DNA of 38,343 nt, from the NCBI GenBank assembly GCA_944358435.1, contig CALVRD010000006.1, forward strand, positions 1-38,343, read 5' to 3'. Positions 22,965 to 31,464 of the stretch are shown here, piece after piece (position 1 is the first letter of the stretch; each line of letters begins with the position of its first letter). The notes below the pieces were generated by a model. It did not search any database, was not told where the DNA came from, and saw only the letters and a program-made list of their open reading frames with translations. The translations under genes and the position numbers were made by a program. Source of the DNA: an uncultured Bacilli bacterium. Lineage in GTDB: Bacteria > Bacillota_I > Bacilli_A > RF39 > UBA660.

Positions 22965-25025
22965 ATGCATAATAGCAAAGGTTTTACTTTAATTGAATTG
23001 TTGGTAGCAATTACGATTATTGGTATTATTACTGTTTTAGCTTTACCTGGTGTTTCTCAATTACAGGCTCGAAATCGTGATAAGAAATTTGAATCTTATG
23101 CTGATAGATTAATGGATGCTGGTAAATTATATGTTGATGCTTATGCTGATGATTTATTTGGTACAGTTGGTGATGGCTGTGCAGATATTTCATATTTAGA
23201 ATTATCTAGTAAGTCATTAATAAAAAAATATGAAACAGATGGAATAAGCTGTGATAATGAAAATACTTTTGTTCAGGTTAATAGAAAGTCTGGAAAGTAT
23301 TCTTATGAAGTTTCATTGCTTTGTACTAAAGGTGATAAAAAAGTTTATGACAAGGTTATTCCAAAATGTGATCAAGAATCTTTAAGTGATGTTCCTACAA
23401 TAGCAGTTTCATATAAGAATATCGGTGGAACAGATAATTGGTCAAGTTCAAAAGAAGTAACGATTAAGGTAACTGCTAAGAATGGACTTAATCAGGGTGC
23501 AAGTATTTCTTATGGATGGAGTAAAGACAGAAATGTTTTCCCTACTTCTATGAAAACTTATAATTTTAGAAATAATCAGGGTGAAACTAGTCTTACTTAT
23601 AAATTTACAGAAAATGATGTATCTGGACAAAATTATTTATTTATTGATGGTGATTATGTTATTGACGTTGGGGGACTATTTGCAGAAGATGTTTGGACAG
23701 AAGAAAAATTGAAGTTTGACAAAATCCCACCAGTAAAACCAGTGTTAACGAATAATCAAAATGGTATTTGGACTGGTGCTGATTTTGTAAATGCAGGAAA
23801 GTATACTATTGTTGTTGAATCAAATGATCCGGAATATAATGCTGCTGATCTAAATAATTCTGATGGTTCAGGTATTCATGATTATCAATATAGATATCCT
23901 AATAGCGAAAATATTTGGCATACTTATTCAAATTCAAATACTAATAGATTTACAACTACACCATTTACAGCAAATAGAAATGAGATAGTTGAAATAAGAG
24001 CATGCGATTATTCAGGTAATTGTTCTGAACCGGCTTCAAGTAATATAATGATCGACAAAATTAAACCAGAAATAACTATAAATGGAGATTTAAGGAAAAT
24101 ATACGGACCAGTATTTGATTTATATGAGGGTGTAACATTTACTGATAATATTACTAGTAGTGATGATATAATTAAAAAGGTATATTTAAATGATAAGGAA
24201 ATTAGTAATTCAAGTGAATTGTCAATTGGTGAAAGTGTAGTTACATATAAGGGTATAGATATTGCTGGAAATGAAGCTACAGTTACGAGAAAAATTACTT
24301 TAGTAGTTGCTAGCACAGAATTTGATTATAAAGAAGAAGAACAAGTTTATACGGTTGAAGCTACAGGAACATATGTAATTGAAGCGTATGGTGCTCAAGG
24401 TGGAAATTCTGGTGGTAATGGAGGTTATCTTAAGGCTGAAGTATATTTAACCGCAGGAGAAAAATTGTATATTACAACCGGTGGTGTAAATGGATTTAAT
24501 GGTGGCGGAGGCTACGGAAACTCAAAATATTATCCAGGCGGTGGTGCTACTACCATTAAATATGACGGAAAAGTTATTGTAATTGCTGGTGGCGGTGGTG
24601 CTGCAGGTGCAACTGGTGAAGGCGGTGCTGGCGGAGCTAGTGATGGTAGCGGTGGTGCTAGTGTTGGAAGTGGTTCCGGCATCGATGGTACAAACGGTGG
24701 CGGTGGAAGTAATAGTCCGGATTCGACTAAAGTTTGCGGCTGTGATCGTTATGAACGTGTATGCGTTGGACATGCCCCAACATATAAATGTTGTTGCAGA
24801 GGTATAGTAATGCATGGTTCATGGACGTGTCTCGTATATGGTTGTACATGTGGTGGTGGATGTACAGGCTATTCTGAGAAGTGTGTTAAAGAAAAAAAAT
24901 GCCCAGTAAGTGGAAAAAGTGGTAAAGGTGGAGCAAGCAGTGTTGTATCACCTGCTACTAAAGTGACTCAAGAAAATGGAAACAGAGATGGCAATGGTTA
25001 TGTTAAAGTAAGTTATAAAATATAG
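22965..25025 (+). CDS. Large prepilin-like surface protein with ALK-type glycine-rich domain
   Basis: The 686-residue protein starts with a type IV prepilin signal, MHNSKG|FTLIELLVAI (cleavage after Gly6, Glu5 of the mature form present), and needs a prepilin peptidase for maturation. Outer domains follow: an unassigned part to ~150, Ig-like repeats (YQYRYPNS near 306; VEIRACDYSGNCSE near 342; DKIKPEITINGD onwards), then a glycine-rich domain at ~470-590 that begins YVIEAYGAQGG and contains GGGATTIKYDGKVIVIAGGGG. This is the pattern known in ALK/LTK receptors and some phage and bacterial surface proteins. A Cys-rich tail (12 Cys in 56 residues, ~591-646) follows. Local GC is clearly higher in the glycine-rich part. 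GGAAGAGGTG precedes the ATG. Confidence 0.85.
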   Translation: MHNSKGFTLIELLVAITIIGIITVLALPGVSQLQARNRDKKFESYADRLMDAGKLYVDAYADDLFGTVGDGCADISYLELSSKSLIKKYETDGISCDNENTFVQVNRKSGKYSYEVSLLCTKGDKKVYDKVIPKCDQESLSDVPTIAVSYKNIGGTDNWSSSKEVTIKVTAKNGLNQGASISYGWSKDRNVFPTSMKTYNFRNNQGETSLTYKFTENDVSGQNYLFIDGDYVIDVGGLFAEDVWTEEKLKFDKIPPVKPVLTNNQNGIWTGADFVNAGKYTIVVESNDPEYNAADLNNSDGSGIHDYQYRYPNSENIWHTYSNSNTNRFTTTPFTANRNEIVEIRACDYSGNCSEPASSNIMIDKIKPEITINGDLRKIYGPVFDLYEGVTFTDNITSSDDIIKKVYLNDKEISNSSELSIGESVVTYKGIDIAGNEATVTRKITLVVASTEFDYKEEEQVYTVEATGTYVIEAYGAQGGNSGGNGGYLKAEVYLTAGEKLYITTGGVNGFNGGGGYGNSKYYPGGGATTIKYDGKVIVIAGGGGAAGATGEGGAGGASDGSGGASVGSGSGIDGTNGGGGSNSPDSTKVCGCDRYERVCVGHAPTYKCCCRGIVMHGSWTCLVYGCTCGGGCTGYSEKCVKEKKCPVSGKSGKGGASSVVSPATKVTQENGNRDGNGYVKVSYKI

Positions 25026-25056
25026 AAAAATATGTTTTAAAGAAAGAGATAATATA

Positions 25057-25491
25057 ATGAAAAAGAAAAGTATATTAATTGGTTATATAATTTTAGTTGC
25101 TAGTGTGCTATTAATATGTTCTGGTATATTGTTTACTTTAAAAATTGATAATTCTGATCAAAATAAAAAACCTAATGAACATGAAAATAAAGTGCCTAAT
25201 AATTCTAATAAGGATTTTACGGAAAAATATGATGATTTATACACAGAATTAAGTGAAATGTATACATCTAATGCTTATTTGGAACTTCCTAAAGACGAAA
25301 CAGGTAATTTTTATTACTTAACACTTGCTGAATATAAAAGAAGAGGATATGATTTAACACTAGTTAATGCTGATTGTCCAGACTATTCTGAAGTCGCAAA
25401 CTTTGGAATAGAAGTTCCAGGTTATGATAAACCTTATCCTTTTATTGTAGAGCCCGAGACTTGTCGATGGGATGAATCACATCTTAAATAG
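25057..25491 (+). CDS. Small membrane-anchored protein, unknown
   Basis: The 144-residue protein has a basic start, one membrane helix (about 6-28), an Asn/Lys-rich linker and a small outer domain (about 50-144) holding two cysteines (NADCPDYS, PETCRWDE) that could pair. No family is recognised. It follows the prepilin-like gene after 31 bases with GAAAGAGAT before its ATG, so co-expression is likely and a partner role in the same surface structure is a reasonable guess only. Confidence 0.65.
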   Translation: MKKKSILIGYIILVASVLLICSGILFTLKIDNSDQNKKPNEHENKVPNNSNKDFTEKYDDLYTELSEMYTSNAYLELPKDETGNFYYLTLAEYKRRGYDLTLVNADCPDYSEVANFGIEVPGYDKPYPFIVEPETCRWDESHLK

Positions 25492-25874
25492 AAATTAATG
25501 GTAATAGCATTTTAATTTTTATATATTATGTTTGATGACTAGTATATTAGTATGAATGAATATAAAAGCATATTATAGGTAATTATAAGAAATTTTAATA
25601 CTTCTATATATTGAAATTTTAATCGCACCATATGGTGCGGCTTTTTGATACAATAAAAGAAGCCATATTTCGGCAATTAGGCTCCTATATGCAATAATTA
25701 TTCTAAGAACAGAAAGCTCAAATCGTTCATATATTAAAAATTAGTCATTTAACTATTTTCAGATATAAAACAAATGTCTTTAAGATGAGGCGAGGCCTAT
25801 TAATATTAATACAAAAATACAAAATGTTATATTCTTGTTAAATAATAATTTAAATTTTTATAGGGAGATATTAT
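25492..25874. other. 383-bp intergenic region, mostly unexplained
   Basis: It holds the palindromic terminator at 25624-25646 and the GGGAGA binding site of the next gene at 25862-25868. Between 25650 and 25850 the sequence is less AT-rich than its surroundings and includes GGCAATTAGGCTCC and GATGAGGCGAGGCC. I see no ORF, known riboswitch or tRNA in it; a small RNA is conceivable. Confidence 0.4.
25624..25646 (+). terminator. Terminator with perfect palindrome
   Basis: CGCACCATATGGTGCG is a perfect 16-bp palindrome followed by GCTTTTT. It is the most G+C-rich hairpin nearby, about 130 bases after the small anchored-protein gene. Confidence 0.7.
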
Positions 25875-26600
25875 ATGAATAAAAAGAAAAATATAAATAT
25901 TTTAGCAATTTGTTTGATTATTATTGGGGCTGTAATAGTTGCTTTTGGTCTAATTACTAATTTTATTAATAAAAATAAAACTCCAAATACAGAAAGTAAA
26001 AAGGATACAGCAGAGTCAATTTTAAGTAAATTAAGTATTGATAAGTATCTTAGTCTTGCATTAACTTCTTACATTGATCTTGATACCAATATACTAGATA
26101 TTAATTCTGATCAAAATATGATGCTTTATTTTTACAGTAATAGTGATATAAAACATTATAAAATAGAAATTTCCAGCGATTTGGGTGATAAAATTAAGTT
26201 TGTCTATGTAAGGTATGATGATTATATAAATCAACATAAGAAATTATTTGGTGTTGAGCCTACTTTAACTATTGAAACTACTGATGTAAGTTTTAGTAAT
26301 TTAGTTCATGTTAGTAAAGACGACTATAAAGTGGATTCTAGTAATTTGACTACTTGTGATGAAAATAAGCCTAATGAATGTTATATTATGCTTAACGAAT
26401 ATATTGATAATTCTAATAGTTTAGAGTTTTCAAATCTTACTATGAAAAATAATATTATTAATGGAAATATAAAATTACGTAAAAAAGGTGATATGTTTTT
26501 AGATGCTACATTTGAATTTGTGTATGAGAAAAATGGCGATAATTATATTATTAAAAGTCTTAAGATTAATTCAATTAGTAGTTTATTAAATAATTTTTAA
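25875..26600 (+). CDS. Membrane-anchored protein, unknown
   Basis: The 241-residue protein has one N-terminal membrane helix (about 8-29), a Lys/Thr linker and an outer domain rich in Asp, Asn and Ser with beta-strand patterns (IKFVYVRYDDY, MFLDATFEFVYEKNGDNYIIKSLKI). Two cysteines (TTCDENKPNECYIML) are close enough to pair. The topology resembles the proteins at 18-20.6 kb and 25.1 kb. No function can be named. GGGAGAT precedes the ATG; a clear terminator follows. Confidence 0.66.
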   Translation: MNKKKNINILAICLIIIGAVIVAFGLITNFINKNKTPNTESKKDTAESILSKLSIDKYLSLALTSYIDLDTNILDINSDQNMMLYFYSNSDIKHYKIEISSDLGDKIKFVYVRYDDYINQHKKLFGVEPTLTIETTDVSFSNLVHVSKDDYKVDSSNLTTCDENKPNECYIMLNEYIDNSNSLEFSNLTMKNNIINGNIKLRKKGDMFLDATFEFVYEKNGDNYIIKSLKINSISSLLNNF

Positions 26601-26617
26601 ATATTTAGAAATAGTTG

Positions 26618-26644
26618 GAAAGTATGAAATTACTTTCTTTTTTT
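26618..26644 (+). terminator. Terminator
   Basis: GAAAGTA/TACTTTC with a 6-base loop, followed by seven T. Confidence 0.8.
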
Positions 26645-26730
26645 GGACAATTTACAAATTTAATTATCTAAGAATAAACATATAAATTTTAGAAATTTAT
26701 GCTTTTATTCTGAACATTTCAAATATAATC

Positions 26731-26759
26731 TTGTTTTATTTGGTAAGAATTGATAAAAT
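26731..26759 (+). promoter_or_regulatory. ackA promoter
   Basis: TTGTTT and TAAAAT are 17 bases apart, about 33 bases upstream of the ackA ATG. Confidence 0.6.
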
Positions 26760-26792
26760 GAAAACATACCTTGTATTTTAGGAGGAGATAAT

Positions 26793-28004
26793 ATGGAAAA
26801 AGAAAAATACTTAGTAGTTAATGCAGGTAGTTCATCACTAAAAGTTTCGTTATATGAAATGCCTGATCAAGAAGAATTGGCTAATGTCTATGTTGAAAAA
26901 ATTGGTTCTAAAGATTGTTTTTGGACTTTAAAAATGAATGGAGAAAAAATAAAAAAATCTGCTCCACTAAAAGATCATTCAGAAGCAGTTGAAAAGATTC
27001 TTCAAGAATTAGTAGATTATAAATTAATTGCAGATATAAGTGATATTATGGGAGTTGGACATCGTGTTCTTCATGGAGGAGAATTTTATTCTGAATCAGT
27101 AAAAATTGATAAAGATGTTTTAAAAAATATTGAATCTATTATTGATTTAGGACCACTTCATTTACCACCAGCAATTAATGTTATTAAATATATGCAATCA
27201 ATAATGAAAGAGGATATCCCACAAGTTGCTGTATTTGATACCGCATTTCATCAAACTATGCCAAAAGTAAACTATTTATATCCAGTTCCATATGAGTGGT
27301 ATGAAAAGTATGGTGTAAGAAAGTATGGCTTTCATGGTACAAGTTATAGATATATAACAAAAACTATGGAGGAAAAGTTAGGAAAAGAAAATGTAAATTT
27401 AATTGTTTGCCACATTGGAAGTGGGGCATCAATTGCGGCAATAAAAGACAGTAAATGTTTAAATACTACTATGGGTTTAACTCCATTAGCAGGATTAATG
27501 ATGGGAACTCGATCTGGGGATATTGATCCTTCTATTCTTGAATTTATTTGTAAGAAAACTGATATGTCAGTTGGTGAAGTAACAAGTGCTTTAAATAAAA
27601 AAAGTGGTTTAAAGGGAGTTTCTGGTGAAAATGATTTCCGTGATGTAGAAGAATTAATGGGAAAAGGTGATGAAAAAGCAATATTGGCCTTTGAAATGAT
27701 AAAAAATACAATTGTTAAGTTTATTTCAGAATATTATGTTGAATTAGATGGAGATGTTGATGCGATTGTATTTACAGCTGGTGCTGGAGAAAATGATATT
27801 GATTTACGTCGTGAAGTAATGAAGAAACTAAAACCATTAGGAATTATTCTTGATGAACAAGCTAATGATAGTGTTGCTAAATTTAGAGCAAATAAGAGTG
27901 GAATTATATCTGATTCAACTTCAAAAGTAGAAGTATATGTAGAGCCAACAGATGAAGAATCAGTAATTTTAATGGATACATATACTATTGCTAAAAATGC
28001 TTAG
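26793..28004 (+). CDS. ackA: Acetate kinase
   Basis: Acetate kinase transfers phosphate between acetyl phosphate and ADP, yielding ATP and acetate at the end of fermentation. The ASKHA-fold signatures are clear: VVNAGSSSLK at the start, GHRVLHGG near 89-96, FDTAFHQTMP near 148-157, RKYGFHGTSY near 173-182, GSGASIAAI near 210-218, MGLTPLAGLMMGTRSGDIDP near 227-246 and FTAGAGEND near 328-336. The length of 403 is normal. AGGAGGAGAT precedes the ATG. It stands alone with its own promoter and terminator; pta is not adjacent. Confidence 0.97.
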   Translation: MEKEKYLVVNAGSSSLKVSLYEMPDQEELANVYVEKIGSKDCFWTLKMNGEKIKKSAPLKDHSEAVEKILQELVDYKLIADISDIMGVGHRVLHGGEFYSESVKIDKDVLKNIESIIDLGPLHLPPAINVIKYMQSIMKEDIPQVAVFDTAFHQTMPKVNYLYPVPYEWYEKYGVRKYGFHGTSYRYITKTMEEKLGKENVNLIVCHIGSGASIAAIKDSKCLNTTMGLTPLAGLMMGTRSGDIDPSILEFICKKTDMSVGEVTSALNKKSGLKGVSGENDFRDVEELMGKGDEKAILAFEMIKNTIVKFISEYYVELDGDVDAIVFTAGAGENDIDLRREVMKKLKPLGIILDEQANDSVAKFRANKSGIISDSTSKVEVYVEPTDEESVILMDTYTIAKNA

Positions 28005-28017
28005 TTAAAAAATAAAG

Positions 28018-28050
28018 TACGTATTATAAAATCAAATACGTATTTTTTTT
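28018..28050 (+). terminator. Terminator after ackA
   Basis: TACGTATT pairs with AATACGTA around a 9-base loop, then eight T. Confidence 0.85.
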
Positions 28051-28085
28051 ATTATAAAACATAAACCTTTACTAAGAGGTGGAAT

Positions 28086-28982
28086 ATGTTTTTTAAAAAA
28101 ATTGATGAACGTATAAAAGTAATATTTATAATTATTTTAATTCTTTTTTTATTTATAATTTTAAGAGTTTTTTATATTCAAGTAATTGATTATAAAAAAC
28201 TAAATAAGTATGCTTCTAATCTTTGGAGTAGGGATTTACCAATAGAAGCTAATAGGGGATTAATACTTGATAGAAATGGGACTGTTTTAGCTGATAATTT
28301 AACAACAACTAGTCTTGTTTTAATACCTAATCAGATAAAAGATAAAGAAAAAGCAACAAAAGAGTTGGCAAATATTTTAGGCGTTGATTATGATGAAATG
28401 AAAAAACATGTTTATAAAGAAACATCAATTGAGAGAGTTCATCCGGAAGGTAGAAGACTTTCATATGATATTGCGGAAAAAATATCGGCTTTAGAATTAG
28501 CTGGTGTTTATCTTGTGAAAGAGGCTAAGCGTTATTATCCTTATGGGGAACTTTTATCACATACACTTGGATATGTTGGAATTGATAATCAGGGATTATC
28601 AGGATTAGAGTTGCAGTATGATAAATATTTAACTGGTAAAAGTGGAGCAATTAAGTATTTTTCTGATGCTAAAGGAAATAAGTTAAATATTTCGGATATT
28701 TATCTTGAACCTCAAGATGGAATGAATTTAACTTTGACAATTGATATAAATATTCAAAAGTCTATTGAGCGGGAACTTGACAATATAGTTGATATGTTTA
28801 CTCCAGATATGGCTTTAGCAATTGCTATGGATCCAAAGACTGGTGAAATTTTAGGAATTGGATCAAGACCGGGTTATAATCCTAATTCTTATCAAAACTA
28901 CAGTCAGGAAGTTTTGAGTAGAAATTTACCGGTTTGGTCATCATATGAACCAGGTTCAACATTTAATATTGTAACTGCCTAA
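28086..28982 (+). pseudogene. SpoVD/PBP2-like class B PBP, N-terminal part (interrupted gene)
   Basis: The open frame encodes a membrane anchor (about 10-30), pedestal domain (EANRGLILDRNGTVLADN) and the start of a transpeptidase domain, and stops directly after SYEPGSTF-NIVTA. The wording matches the SpoVD/PBP2 group, where the next residues are KI(I/V)T. The serine of SxxK is encoded (28956-28958), but the lysine codon is split: its AA is followed by element DNA, giving Asn, three element-encoded residues and a stop. As it stands the product lacks Lys, SxN and KTG and cannot act as a transpeptidase. The continuation is at 33048. AGAGGTGG precedes the ATG. Confidence 0.9.
28953..28979 (+). 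other. attL of the serine-recombinase element
   Basis: Host GGTTCAACATTT is followed by AA and element arm TATTGTAACTGCC (28967-28979). The arm is the inverted counterpart (11 of 13) of the arm at 33035-33047. AA at 28965-28966 is the inferred crossover dinucleotide. Confidence 0.8.
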
Positions 28983-29019
28983 AATGATACAAAATTATAT
29001 GGAAAAATATTTTTAATAG

Positions 29020-29050
29020 TAGAAAAATTTTAGTAACTATGTTAATATTA
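29020..29050 (+). promoter_or_regulatory. Promoter of element-borne prepilin gene, shared 31-bp block
   Basis: TAGAAA and TAATAT are 17 bases apart with TG in the extended -10 position. The block equals 22872-22902 at 27 of 31 positions. Confidence 0.6.
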
Positions 29051-29093
29051 TATTGTCATGCTAGTGATGATAAGAATAGGAGGTATTATTTGT

Positions 29094-31226
29094 ATGAATG
29101 AATTTAGATATAATAATAAAGGCTTTTCTTTAGTTGAACTTTTAGCGGCAATTGTAATACTTGGATTGCTTAGTACTTTTGCAGTTGTTAGTATTGGAGC
29201 TATTTTAGATAGAGCAGAAAAAAATCATTATCAAACACAGCAAAAAGATATTGTAATGGCTGCTCAGAGCTATGCTCAAGATAATCGAAATATTTTACCA
29301 AAAGAAATTGGTGAGTCGAGAGAAATTACCCTTCAAGAGTTACAAAGTAGAAAGTATATTGGAGATATTCTTGATCGTAGTAAAAATAAATGTACTGTGG
29401 GCTCAGTTACTATTTTTAAATATGCAAAAGATGGATATAGTTATAGACCGTATTTAAAATGTCAAAAATATGAAACTAGTAAAGAAGATTATGGTGAAAA
29501 TGGACCAGAGATAACGTTATCATTAGATAAGAATTATGCTAAACCATCTTTTTCATATGAAATTACTTCAAGTGGTGATAGTAAGATAATTAGTTATAGT
29601 TATGTTATTTATAAACATGGAGTACTTGTTAGAGATAGTGGAAGCATTCCAGTAAGTAGAGTTAATAAAGTTGATAAGAAGGTTGTATCTTTAAAGGATT
29701 TAGTTCCAGGTGAATTTGAAATAATTTTAAGATCTACTAATGTTTATGGATATAGTAGTACAAGGACTGTAAGTGGAAATATTATTGATGAGGGAGCACC
29801 AGAGTGTTATAACATTACGCCAGTTTATACAGAGGCTGATTGGAGAAGATATACAGAACCAGTAGTTATTAATGTAAATTGTCGTGATACTGATGGAAGT
29901 GGTTGCGCGAAAGAGATATTTTCACAAAAATTTTATTATGATACTGGAAAAAATTTTATTGAGATGATTGATAATGCTGGTGTTAAAAGTAACTGTGAAG
30001 TAGGGGTATATATTGATAATACTCCTCCTAGTAAACCAGTAATTAGTAATCCGTATGAAAATGTTTGGATTAATAAAAGTTATACAATTCAAGTAAGTTC
30101 GGTAGATGAAACGTCAGGAATTAAATATTTTGAATATAGATATCCTAATTCTGTAGAAGCATCCGAAAGAGAGTGGACAAAGTATGAAAATTCTAACAAA
30201 GATCCTAAAGATACAACACCTTTTACGACAACACCTTTTTCTAAGGAAAGAAGTGAGTATGTTGAGATAAGAGCATGTGACTATGCAGGAAATTGTTCTG
30301 AATCTACTCAAAGTATGATTAAGTTAGATAAGACAGTTCCAACTTGTACAATTAGTAGAAGTATTACTTCGCCTAATGGTGCAAATGGTTGGTACGTATC
30401 GGATGTTACTATGAATATGTCACTAACTGATAATACTAGTGGTGTTGCTACTGCGGTTAAAAGTCCGATTGCTTATGAATTAACTACTAATAAGACACCT
30501 GTTTATTCAGCAATGAATTTATCAGCTGTTCAAAATGAAACCAAGGGTTTAACTTGGAACGGTTATATAAAGGATGAGGCTGGCAATGTTTCTTCTTGTA
30601 CAGATGAATCTGGAGATATTAAAATAGATACAACGCCACCAACGTGTAAGTTAAGTGTTAATACTTCACAAGTAACTTTTGCCAATCGTACAGAAAATAC
30701 ATCTGGTTTTGCGGGTTATAGTATTGATAGGTCATCTACTCCTAGTTATGATTCATCTACTAGTGCAAATTTTGATACTGGAACGTTTTATGGTCATTTA
30801 AAAGATAATGCTGGAAATACAAATACATGTAAAGCTACTGTTACAAATACAACTAAAACAACTGGTACTGAGAGATATTGTACTGCTAATGAAGATAGTG
30901 GCGGCTGCTATAAATATACTGGTGCTTCTGCACATACAACATATGAGGGTGTATGTAGTTGTAAAAAGCGTATACCAGGAAGTGGTGGTTGGTATCATAT
31001 TCAATCAACTTGTACTTCTAGTGGTGGATGTAGTTGCCCAGGTGATATGAGTACTGCTGATACATCTGGCTGTCGTAGAAAAACGACTTATAGTTGCTCA
31101 AGTGGATACCTAGTTGGTAGTTCTTGTAAAGTTTATATAGGTTATTCAACGAGACCTATTACTGTGTATGTGTGTGATTCAGGATATACTAAAATGAATA
31201 ATTCTTATTGTTATAAACTTGATTAG
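29094..31226 (+). CDS. Large prepilin-like surface protein (element cargo)
   Basis: The 710-residue protein starts with a prepilin signal, MNEFRYNNKG|FSLVELLAAI (cleavage after Gly10, Glu5 present), followed by a helix typical of pilins, then Ig-like repeats and a Cys-rich tail (12 Cys over about 115 residues, from ~595). FEYRYPNS near 345 and VEIRACDYAGNCSE near 389 are almost the same as in the protein at 22,965, so the two are paralogues over that part; the glycine-rich domain is absent here. Repeats with DEAGNVSSC and DNAGNTNTC mark further Ig-like units. AGGAGG lies 10 bases before the ATG. A strong terminator follows. It likely decorates the surface or a pilus; no assembly genes are nearby. 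Confidence 0.85.
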   Translation: MNEFRYNNKGFSLVELLAAIVILGLLSTFAVVSIGAILDRAEKNHYQTQQKDIVMAAQSYAQDNRNILPKEIGESREITLQELQSRKYIGDILDRSKNKCTVGSVTIFKYAKDGYSYRPYLKCQKYETSKEDYGENGPEITLSLDKNYAKPSFSYEITSSGDSKIISYSYVIYKHGVLVRDSGSIPVSRVNKVDKKVVSLKDLVPGEFEIILRSTNVYGYSSTRTVSGNIIDEGAPECYNITPVYTEADWRRYTEPVVINVNCRDTDGSGCAKEIFSQKFYYDTGKNFIEMIDNAGVKSNCEVGVYIDNTPPSKPVISNPYENVWINKSYTIQVSSVDETSGIKYFEYRYPNSVEASEREWTKYENSNKDPKDTTPFTTTPFSKERSEYVEIRACDYAGNCSESTQSMIKLDKTVPTCTISRSITSPNGANGWYVSDVTMNMSLTDNTSGVATAVKSPIAYELTTNKTPVYSAMNLSAVQNETKGLTWNGYIKDEAGNVSSCTDESGDIKIDTTPPTCKLSVNTSQVTFANRTENTSGFAGYSIDRSSTPSYDSSTSANFDTGTFYGHLKDNAGNTNTCKATVTNTTKTTGTERYCTANEDSGGCYKYTGASAHTTYEGVCSCKKRIPGSGGWYHIQSTCTSSGGCSCPGDMSTADTSGCRRKTTYSCSSGYLVGSSCKVYIGYSTRPITVYVCDSGYTKMNNSYCYKLD

Positions 31227-31242
31227 ATTTTCAATAAAAAGT

Positions 31243-31283
31243 AAAATAAGCTAATAGTAAGCAAACTATTGCTTATTTTTTTT
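31243..31283 (+). terminator. Terminator after cargo gene
   Basis: AAAATAAGC-AATAGT pairs with ACTATT-GCTTATTTT around a 6-base loop, with one unpaired T, then a T run. Confidence 0.85.
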
Positions 31284-31335
31284 CTTAAAAATGTTCTTAA
31301 ATGTTTTCTATTTAATATGATATACTGGAGGACTT

Positions 31336-31464
31336 ATGAAAATAGATGACTTTATAATTGAAGTTAAATTAGTTTTAAATAAAGAATTATATGAGGCAAA
31401 TCTAATTACTTATAATCAGTATATAATGGCTATTAAAGAAATAAGAAAGAGTAATTTATGTTGA
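31336..31464 (+). CDS. 42-residue SHOCT-like protein coupled to the recombinase
   Basis: The short protein starts MKIDDFIIEVKLVL and contains LYEANLITYNQYIMAIKEIRK, which resembles the short helical SHOCT pattern (L..G.IT..EY) found in many small mobile-element proteins. GGAGGA precedes the ATG with only 4 bases between. Its last seven bases overlap the recombinase start, implying translational coupling. It could be an accessory or directionality factor of the recombinase; that is a guess from position. Confidence 0.6.
   Translation: MKIDDFIIEVKLVLNKELYEANLITYNQYIMAIKEIRKSNLC

Noticed and set aside
24522-24815. Minus-strand Thr/Ser-rich ORF and a plus-strand Val/Leu-rich ORF in the glycine-rich region
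   Set aside because: They arise from glycine codons read in other frames; no binding sites and no plausible protein composition.
25650-25870. Known riboswitch (c-di-GMP or similar)
   Set aside because: None of the hallmark sequences of the common classes could be found, and the GGC/GCC-like pieces do not form a consistent fold by eye.
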